From Gibbula magus (taxonomy: Eukaryota; Mollusca; Gastropoda; Trochida; Trochidae), in contig OW388296.1 of NCBI GenBank assembly GCA_936450465.1, positions 15,187,867 through 15,251,866 on the forward strand: 64,000 nt of DNA. The letters are read 5' to 3'. Of the stretch, positions 13,475 to 23,000 are shown in pieces. The notes beneath the pieces are model-generated. The model was not told the DNA's origin. It ran no database searches and saw nothing but the letters and a program-made list of their open reading frames with translations. The stretch's first letter is position 1; each line of letters starts with the position of its first letter. The position numbers and the translations under genes are program-made.

Positions 13475-13482
13475 TATATAAA
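13475..13482 (+). promoter_or_regulatory. TATA box of gene C
   Basis: TATATAAA sits 60 bp before the TTG at 13535, almost the same distance as TATA to ATG in gene B (59 bp). A start near 13505 would place the only upstream in-frame ATG (13448) outside the transcript. Confidence 0.65.
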
Positions 13483-13534
13483 TAATGTAGAAACCGGTTA
13501 CCTCATTTGCACACGCTTGGAACAGATAATCAGG

Positions 13535-14426
13535 TTGAGAGGTGTCGTGATCTTTGCTATTCTGGTGCTGTGTTGCGTGGAGTACAGCGAGGCGCGGAGC
13601 TGTGCCCATTGTAAACAGCGGTGTAGAAGAGTACCGTTCAACTGTGAACTGGTCTTCAGACCATGCGGCTGCTGTCCCGAGTGTGCATCGACGGTTGGGC
13701 AGACATGTGGATATTTCAAAACTCCGTAATATTCTTCTTACTATATTTTGATAATTAATACGACTTATGCATTTACATGTAGCAGTAATTAAAATCCGTA
13801 TGTTCACTAATCTGAATAAAGTTGTCCCGATTAACCACTACATTCAGACAACGCTCACCAATTCAATTCATTTTAATTCAATAGTTTATTGTTTTCAGGG
13901 CCATTTGACCCATCATTCGACTAATTGATACAATATTCCTGAAAATACACCATACTCACCATTTACAAACAATGTCACTTTATTTTCGCAATTTGTTAAA
14001 AAGAACATTTATCCTATTCAAATGCAATGAGTTTATGGTTCACTCAGGTTCAGACAATTGTTCACATTTACCTATAAACCTTTTTACTGGACAAAAATAT
14101 TAAGGGATTTAAAATAAATAAATAGATTAAATTCAAATTATGATCTATCTACCAATTGACACACTAGTAAATATCATCCTTAGAATTTCAAATATCCCTA
14201 TCTTAATTTGTCCAGTATACATGTGTTTTGAATGTGTAATGTTTATGCTATGTACAAGATAAAAATCATCAATATTTTAATTTGTTCATGATACATTGTC
14301 AGCTGTCGATCCAAGCTCTGGTGTGCTAGAGAAGAAAACGGAAAGGTTGAAGCTTACAGGTCGGACGATTTCCCTTCTCAGGCGTTCTCATTTGAAGGTG
14401 TCTGCGTCAGAATCTTCCCATTGTGA
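13535..14426 (+). CDS. Perlustrin-like single IGFBP-N domain protein C; start codon reads TTG
   Basis: Exons 13535-13725 and 14303-14426 (phase-2 intron, donor gtaata, acceptor attgtcag) encode 104 residues if read from 13535. The 191-bp exon 1 equals that of gene B. A hydrophobic signal (GVVIFAILVLCC) with likely cleavage after about residue 20 (YSEA) precedes a complete 12-cysteine IGFBP N-type domain: RSCAHC, RPCGCCPEC, QTCG, then LWCA and GVC in exon 2. The codon expected to be ATG by alignment with gene B is TTG, and no in-frame ATG lies between the TATA box and the stop. Alternatives are an in-frame ATG at 13448, upstream of the TATA box and giving an unlikely 29-residue extension; an upstream exon spliced to the weak acceptor at 13533; non-AUG initiation; an allele or assembly error; or a very young pseudogene. 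Everything else in the frame is intact. Stop is 14424-14426; AATAAA at 14527 could end this exon, and a further 3' exon at 18118 is possible. Confidence 0.8.
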
Positions 14427-14760
14427 TTACAGGTAAATGTACTAAGTGTCGTTCACTTGATAACATTACAAATAACGTCAAGTCCTTATGGGTATTCAAT
14501 TTCTTTATTACACATTATAATATTTGAATAAAGAAGTATACGTAGATTATCAACTAAAGCTTAAACCATCGCGATCAACTTCTGATTTCCATGTCAAGCA
14601 GTTTATCTAGCAGTGTTTGTTTAACAAAAGTTTGTCCTTGTGAAGAAAATTAAAACATTACAATCATATTGATTTGATAAACAGGTCATAAAGCTGCATC
14701 CCTAAGGTTTGTTCACCTATCTATACGCGACGCTCGTGTAATTTAGGATTTAAGATACTT

Positions 14761-14825
14761 CGTGAGTGAGTGAGTGAGTTATTGTTTAACGCCGCTTCGG
14801 CAGTATTGCAGCCATTAGCGGCGAG
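14761..14825 (-). repeat. SINE body fragment in gene C 3' region
   Basis: A short (gtga)n run followed by 'ttgtttaacgccgc' and 'gcagccatta' matches the body end of the SINE family seen at 26323 and 28279, in the same orientation. Similar fragments lie near 33378-33432 and 37798-37860. Confidence 0.6.
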
Positions 14826-16699
14826 AAGATACTTCGTAATGAAGCATAAATTTAAGGCATATTTATATGATACAACATGCAGTTAAAACACGTACTGTTC
14901 GACTTGTCCTGCATTTATTAAAGAGAATCAACACACCTTGTTTCTGCACACTCTCAGACTCTCAGTAGTGGGATGGAGAGATGCCTAGCATTGCAGCTTC
15001 TGTGTCAATTTTCAGTAACAGTACCAATCATGTATTCAAATACATCTGTTAGATTAGGATCATTAAATCATTTATTATATAACTAACCGAAATACGCTTT
15101 TTATGATAAAAAAATGTTTTGTCTATTATCTATTTAAAGTGAAAAATGCTATTTAAGTAGTACTCAGTCAAGCTTTGGAGTTATCTCCCTTTGGACAAAA
15201 CTGTGACAATATCCTTTGTTTTAAATAGAATTCAAAATAGTATGTTGACCTCCTTTATTCTTTCATTATTTTGTTCATATATAAAATTTTATTATTCTTT
15301 AAATTTATGGGTCACTTGAATTTACAAAACACCCTTTCCTCCCCAGAAGTCCTAAATATTTTGAGAAAATTTCTTCATACGCGTATACTTTTTGTTTTTA
15401 AACAATGTTAATCAACATGGAAAAGCCTTATATTACATTGATTTATACTGTCTTCATAATTGTTACTCTTTAAATTTTGATCAAAATAAGAAATAAATAT
15501 TGCATATTTTTATTTTTTTAAATTGTCAATATTACCCCGTGTTCACGCAACCGTATTCACACGTATGTATTCTTACCCAAGCGGGCACAGATATGCCGGG
15601 TATTAAAGTTTTCATAATGGTCATGGGAATTACAGTTTTTCTAAATATAACTTGCATTTTGATTGGTTGACGGAACTACTTTGCGCTCATTCATGAATTG
15701 CTAAGTTCTCCTGTTCAAGCTAAATCACATAATTGAACAATTTCGAGCATACCTAATTGAAGTCACACGTCAGTAAAACATGTTAAATATAAAATCATGT
15801 TCAACCTATGTTTCCTAGACCTTTTTTAAGGTACTAAACTTGCAAGGCGAAGCAGCATGCAAGAGTCGCCTACTGCACTGCCGTGACGTCATTGCTTTGT
15901 GACGTCATTAATCACGTCAAAGAATAACACAAAATATGAGCAATGAAAGAAATCAAAATATTTTTTTTTTTTGACGGTTATTTATTTACCATTTCATTCA
16001 ATTATGTATTTGCTACAGATATTGGAATAATTGTTTTACTCAAAAAGGTTTTTTTCTTGAATTTTATAATTAATGAGAGTAAAAATTTGTCATAATTTGC
16101 TGGTCTTATCTCAATAAAAAGTCCATTAAACAGGAAATAATGTGTATATTCTCATGACATTTAGAAACATTGTTTGTAAAGCAATCGCCACTTTCAGTAA
16201 TGCGTGACAAGGGTGACTTGCAAGAGAAGCACGTGCAGCACGTGCAGCACATGGGTTGTTATGGCGACTTGCGCTAGAGACGAGCCTTCACGCTTCGGAA
16301 GCGCTAACTGTTTGTGTAGTACGTATTACGCAAAAAGGGCGATTCTGTTTATATGACGTCAGATACCCTTAGCGCGCGCTAGTCGAATTTGTACTTCTCT
16401 TTGAAACCAAATTGCAATACATTGTCGTGATATGAAAATTATTTAACATATGCCATGTTGTAGATACAAGATTTCTCTGGCGAATGACGTTATAAGCATA
16501 TTTTCCAAAAAATTGAAACACTAACAGCCTTGATGGCTCTTTAATAGTGACAGATCTAGTATATTCCTGTACTCAAAACATAAAGTCATCTCATCAGGAT
16601 TCAAATAATAAAAATAAACAAATATGGTTAAATACTGTACTTTTCCAAAAGTAGTTGTCAGATGCTTAACTAATATACAGTAAACCACATTTTTTAAGA

Positions 16700-17510
16700 A
16701 AAAAATAGGTTCAAGGGTGAAATCTTGGTGGCCACAGAGTAACCAAACTGCATAAGACCTAGGTGTACACAAGATTTCACCTTTATTGTGGCTAGTGCAT
16801 TTATGTTTTAGAAGAAGGTACCTATTGTTCTTTAGGGAGTGGCACCTGTGGCCCTTAAATTGGACCAAAACGTCCAAACGAAACCTACAATTTATAATCT
16901 TCATTGACCAAAGAGTCACAAGATTGTACAGATTTCAGCTTTTTCGGGCTTTTAGTTATGGAAGAGAAGATAATTGTTTTTTAGGTCATGGTCATCAAAT
17001 TACTTTTAATAATAATTCCCATTGCCTAAGGTGTCCATAATATTCATGTTTCTAGGGAAAAAGAAAATGAAATAGGTTTTTAGTTCGTGGACTCTATGAC
17101 CACACCTGGCTGGAACCATATAGTCACAACATCTATCATTTATAACCACCATTGGCCTTGGAATCTGTACACACGATTTCAGTCTTTGTGTTTTTTATTT
17201 ATGTTCACAGTATTTCAAAATTTGTAGAAAAGACTTAATACTAGGTTGTGGCCCTTGTTTGGCGACACAGAGTCACAAAAACTATTAATTTATAATCCTC
17301 ATTGGCCAAGATGTCTGATAACACGATTTCATCTTTGTCTGAATAGGAAAACAGGTTTAGAGTATAACCCCTGTGGTTCTTACCACATAGTCACCAAATC
17401 TATAATAATCCCAATTCACTAAGGAGTCAGAACACAATATTTCAGCTCTCTATGGCAAGAAGATGAAAAAGGTTTTTGCAGCGTTGCACCTGTGGTATTC
17501 CATAAACCTA
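16700..17510 (+). repeat. Decayed tandem repeat, units of about 115-150 bp
   Basis: Five degenerate units can be aligned on a block of the form 'tttataatcctcattggcc...gagtc' at about 16889, 17009, 17138, 17286 and 17400. Each is followed by 'cacgatttcagctttg'-like sequence and preceded by 'ctgtggc...cacagagtcac'-like sequence. Unit lengths vary and no protein is encoded. Confidence 0.6.
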
Positions 17511-18117
17511 TCATGCTTTTCAGGTCTGAGGGCAGTCTGTTCTTCGCTTTACTGCTAATAGAGTCTGCATTGTTCCATGTGTTAAACAGCTTGGTTGTTC
17601 TCACGTTGAAGCTGTGTAGAAAAACGTTAAAGTTGTTGCACTTTAATGTACTACGACCTCTGGCAGCTATTTATTTATATACAGGTAGCTGTAAGAGGAC
17701 GATGTGTTTACTTAGCACGTAGTATCATCAGAAAATGCCAGCCCCCGTGACTACGACATTACCGTGAAAACCCTGAAATAGTTCATGTTCAGAAAGATCT
17801 GAAAACATAAAACAATAAAACAGTTTACATTAAGTGGTTGTTCGACGGCAACACATATTAGATGTTAATCATTGGACTTAAACACTGTGTAACCACTTCA
17901 TTGTTTGTGATACAATAATTTTGCATTTTATGTACATTTGCATTTCACTGTTACTTGTCTTAAATAATTTATCTGAGGATAATGTATTCTATAATTAACA
18001 CATAATGAAGTTGTATGTTAACGAAATTATTTAAATACTTGTTTTCTTGAAAACAAACACTTACAATATATTATTCGTTAATGTATTCTAATCGTTACCT
18101 TTTTCTTTCAATTTCAG

Positions 18118-18190
18118 AGAAGAAACTGAACACATAATTTGAATATAAAACTTTGTATATAAGTAATAAAACGATGAGGTGATATCTTCA
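18118..18190 (+). other. Putative 3' untranslated exon of gene C
   Basis: A pyrimidine-rich acceptor (tttctttcaatttcag) is followed by a short AT-rich stretch with AATAAA at 18165-18170. A donor at 14433 (acag-gtaaat) lies 6 bp after the gene C stop. The alternative is that gene C simply ends at the AATAAA at 14527-14532. Confidence 0.4.
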
Positions 18191-18743
18191 ACTTGTTTGT
18201 TTTACCTATGGTTGCTTTGTTTAACACAGAATCATTAACAAAAAGAGCATTGCGAAACAATTCAAATTTATTTCGGTACTGTCTGAGATCTTAGACACGT
18301 GTATGGCTGTGATAATTCAAAACTTGCGAAGTCTACTGTCCTAACGTAACCTTAGTGGACAAATAATCCTATTTGTTATGGGTTTTTTTAAAAATAAAAA
18401 TCACGACTTTACACTTAAATAGATTCAATATAAGATTACTGGACTAAAACGGTAATTTTCAGCAATACAGTCAGTACTATTCGATATGAAAACGTTTAGC
18501 ATGTGTGGCAACGCATCTTATCATGTGCAAAACTAGTGGCGACTTTTGCTCTAAATGTATGCAAACATAACTTTCGTAAAATTGGTTTGATGCAATCGTT
18601 CATGCAATAACCATCTTATCCATTTCACTCATGGAAGTTTGCCTCACACAAGATACTACATCATTCTTTAGTTAGTGGGACGAATCGTGACTCACAATTG
18701 ATATGTAATCTACTTGACGTAAATGCACGTGCCGGGCTTGCTG

Positions 18744-18751
18744 TATAAAAG
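18744..18751 (+). promoter_or_regulatory. Candidate TATA box, possibly for gene D
   Basis: TATAAAAG in a less AT-rich context, with E-box-like CACGTG about 20 bp downstream. Gene D has no TATA box just before its ATG, so its promoter may lie here with a spliced leader exon. The link to gene D is not shown by the sequence. Confidence 0.4.
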
Positions 18752-19315
18752 GGTTTTGAAAGATGAAGTCCCACGTGAAACTCGTGCAGTGACGAAGGTT
18801 TTTGAAGTGCTTGGATCGCTACATTATGAACCTATTTTGGACTCGCACCAGCAGGGAAAGTGATTTATTATTCAACCGTGGTGAGATCACTCATTAGATA
18901 ACAATGAGTTGGTTACACACATGTGTGATAACATCGCGTGCTGTTGTAACGTCATAATCGGCGCGTGACGTCATAGTCGTTTTTGGTCGCTTTCTCTCGT
19001 TAAAATACCCGACCATTCACTTGTTTCATAAACATGTTATCAAACGGGACATCGTTTAGTATTCTATATGTTTGCAACTGTGCATAAATGTTACATGCAT
19101 CACCATAATGGTAATCATGTTAGTTAGGAACTGTATATATCCTTGTAAACCGATGTCTATCTTCTATCTATTTTTCTCAGAAACATGAACAGATAAAGTT
19201 GGCATCTGTGGACAAGAATGTAACTAGTCGCATTTACCACTCGTGGTTTAAACGTCTATAGAAAAACACAAACTGGTATTCATTTGTAAATAATGGTTTC
19301 AGTTCTATTGTATGT

Positions 19316-19520
19316 ACCGGGCATATAGCTCATTTGGTGGAGTGTCTGCTCGTCACCCGGAAGACCTGGATTCGAATCCCGAGCGCGTCATACCAAAGAC
19401 GTTAAAAGATGGGAGTTGTTGCTTCCTTGTTTGTCGCTCTGTATTATAAGGACAGAACATCGCTTGAACTGGCACTGCGGGTGCAAAATGCACAATGTAT
19501 TGCGGACAATAAAGAGTGAC
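19316..19520 (+). repeat. tRNA-derived SINE
   Basis: Starts with a tRNA-like head: an A-box-like 'tagctcatttggtggagtg' and a B-box-like 'ggattcgaatcc', spaced as in a tRNA gene. The 5' end (gggcata) has no complementary 3' acceptor strand, so this is not a functional tRNA gene. The following unique body (gacgttaaaagatggg and on) fits a SINE family different from the one at 26323. The 3' end is approximate. Confidence 0.65.
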
Positions 19521-20038
19521 TATTATTATGAAATAATTCTAACGGGTCTTTCCAATCATAGACCACATGTTCATCTAAATAATAAATACAGAATACTTAC
19601 TATCATATATACCTGTTTGAGAAGCATTCTAGAAGTCGGTGTTATGGTGAAGACAAGGAAATTTAATGATGATCAACTTCTTCATTATATATATATATAT
19701 ATATATATACCATTGTTAAATAAAGCATGACTGATATCATTATAAGGATCTATATAGAACGCAGCCATTCTCAAATAGAGAACATCATCATCCATAACTA
19801 TTCTTGTGTTCTTATACCTTTCAAACATTTCTTATTTTGAAAGTTGGTTGACTAGCTCTTTCGTCATGACATAAGGGACGAGCAAGTAGCCGATTACAGG
19901 ATTAAATCTGCCTACTGTCTGTCCTGCATATCCATGTCAGTACGGCCAGATTACCAAGCCGTTATCACCAGACAAGTACAGTCTGCCCTTATCAGTCTCC
20001 CACTGTTCGCCATTGTCTTGTGTCCCTTGTCCGCGACG

Positions 20039-23000
20039 ATGATCCAGATCTCTTATATCGTCGTCGTGCTTGTTGTGGTGGGGTTTGAGACGACGTCGGC
20101 GTTAGAATGTGTGAGTTGTGAAAACTCAACGTGTGTCCCCCCTCCCCCCACGTGTGAACTGGGCCAACGTCCCTGCTCATGTTGTATGGAATGCAGAATC
20201 AAACTGGGAGGGCAGTGCGGGCCATTTTCACCGGAGTAAGTACACCCTTATCTATTGTGTTTATTTGACAGACGTGACGAGTTGGATACGATTAGTTGTG
20301 TGGTTCCTTTTAATAGTTTTTACTGCGTTTGTCATACATATGTTCTTTCTAGTTGTTTATGATGATAACTTTAAATATCTATAGACAAAATACATCACTT
20401 GTTAAGGCCGGACGAGAATTTATATCCTGCATGAAAAGATTCGCATAAAATCATATGTGATCATATCAATCACAAAACTTTTAAGATACGTTATACATTT
20501 ATCAATATCTTGACTTTTTCCCTCCCTACCTTTTTCATCATGTATAAAATCAAAAAGGTAACATTTTATTGGAGAATTATGTTCATCTACATCAAAACTT
20601 ATAATCGTTGTAAATGTCAAGCAATTGTTTTACTTTTTTGGTTTTTCAAACAAATGTAATTAAATAGTAAGAGAGAAGGTCTCAAAGGAGAGTGTGATCC
20701 CAAACACACAAGCAATGTTACACATGTTGGTACAACACATTGTACTGTATATCCACTCAGCACTATGGGCTAAATATTTCCTCGTTTATATAGAGGACTT
20801 ATCTACATTGAGCCGACTGGCATTAAAGAAGCACCCATTGTGTTTCATAATAGATTATTTGGCTTTAAAACGTCAACATACCATATCTGCTGATCACAGG
20901 TCAAACAATTTCACTCAACTTGCACATTCATCCCTAATCGCCAAATATATCATAATGACAAGGTTCAAATTAGAATCGAGAAACATCATTATACACAATG
21001 TACATGTGCAGAAACCGAAACTGCTCGTCCCATTTACATACACAGTGGTTATATGGCCTATTGAACATTATCAACCAAAATGTGTCTTTTTGTCTGTTTG
21101 AAGCGCGTCAATCACTGGATTGTCCGCTTTTCGATCAGCAATCACTACTGTTATCTTTATATCGTCACTATAAGGAGTCAACCATCATCAGAATAATAAT
21201 ATTCGGTAACAGTCAGTACTTCTCGATAAAAAAAAACCACCATTTATATCTTTTGGCATATGTGACTCCCAACAACACATGGATGCACCTTTAAACGGTA
21301 ATTTTCAGCAACAGTCAACTATTCTCGATTAAATATCATATAGAGATATACCCTTTTCAATATGTAAGAGCAAATTTGAAAGATTACATTGCATTGGAGA
21401 ATTGTTTTCATTTAATTCATCAAAACTTTATTCCAGAGATGAGAGTAAATTCATTTAGAGGAAGCTCCCATACAGGGTATGATCCGAAACATTGTATCAA
21501 TGTTACACATATAGATTACTAGTAAAACCGTTGCACTGTACAACTACTATGGAAAACATGAAGAATACGAATCATAAGTCTTGATCTTCCCCCAACTACT
21601 GTCAACGGGTTTTTTGACCCACATATAACATGTTACTACATATAACAAGTTACTACATATAACATGTTACTACACATAACATGTTACTACATATAACATG
21701 TTACTACATATAACATGTTACTACATATAACATGTTACTACACATAACATGTTACTACACATAACATGTTACTACATATAACATGTTACTACATATAACA
21801 TGTTACTACACATAACATGTTACTACATATAACATGTTACTACATATAACATGTTACTACATATAACATGTTGACAATAACACAAACACGTTCGACAACA
21901 GCTTTGGAAACGTTGACAAATAATAACCAAGTTAATAATTACTTCAGAATTCATTTAATCAACGTTATCAGAAGTAATTAGAGCCATGGTACATGATTTA
22001 CCTTTATAGTAAGTAAAGTAAGCCAATTTGACCCAGGACTAAAATATATCTACGCCTACACTGGATGATAAGGTAAGGTAGTTTTATCATGACTATGAAA
22101 TAAAGTATGCATAGAGATAAATGTCATTAACTAAAAGTCATAAATATCGTAATGCACTTGAAAATGTTTCACGATTTTGGATTTGAAATAAAATATAGAA
22201 GCATATTTAAATTTATTAAACGTAGACATTTTATATCATAAATATAAATATATAATATATTATAATATTTTAATCGTATAATATCACATTTTAACTTCCA
22301 CAGTATCATAATCATCATTCATGTCGAAGAATTTCCGCAATGCTGAGTACGTTTATACTTTTAAAGTACGCCTTTAAGCTAGCTGCTATCATTTTATTTA
22401 CTTATGAATGTGTGAACGTGCATATGTGCATAGTTCACGGAGCCCTTGTGAACATGCATGTGTCATGTTCACCCACGCACACAATTCACATATTTTTACG
22501 TAACTCGCGTATCTCGACGTGAGGAAGTGTTGGTGTGAGAAAGAAGATGTCGTAATCTTGTTGTTACTATATCGGCGGTTTTATAGAGATTATTGACCAA
22601 CAGAGTGTGAGTGAGAATGTTGTACTATTACCCGAGCGAGAGCGAAGATTGTACAGTGATTTCCGCGTATTCCATTAAAGTCATGTGATACACTTTTGTG
22701 TTTCATAACTTATTTTATACCCATTCTATTCAAAATTAATTGCGTAAAAAATAGGCAGAAATCGGCCCATGTATTATGCGACAAATTGCTACAGTGACTT
22801 CACGAACAATTGTATTATGACGTCACAGACGATCAAATAGGGAACTCTTGCTAAGACAATGGTTGTAAGACAAAGGTGTTTACATGTGTAATATATGACA
22901 CAAGTTGTGCTTCATAAACTTCATTGTTATATCTATTCCGTATAAGGGTAATACGCATATAGTCTTTAGTACTTACATGTATTCATACGATGGTATCTAT

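Larger units (their letters stand above)
18191..20038. other. Region upstream of gene D
   Basis: No coding exon was recognised. It holds a good TATA box at 18744, a tRNA-derived SINE at 19316 and a short (AT)n run at 19685-19709. A donor-like site (gtggtgagatc, about 18879) after the TATA box and an acceptor-like site (cgattacag, about 19900) could define a 5' leader exon of gene D. This is inference only. Confidence 0.4.

Noticed and set aside
13448..13534. ATG at 13448 as the start of gene C
   Set aside because: It lies upstream of the TATA box and would put 29 mostly polar residues before the signal peptide. It is kept only as an alternative.
19316..19390. tRNA gene
   Set aside because: A- and B-box-like sequences are present but the acceptor stem cannot pair and a SINE body follows.
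21621..21872. CRISPR-like array
   Set aside because: The repeats are head-to-tail without spacers, and the genome is eukaryotic.
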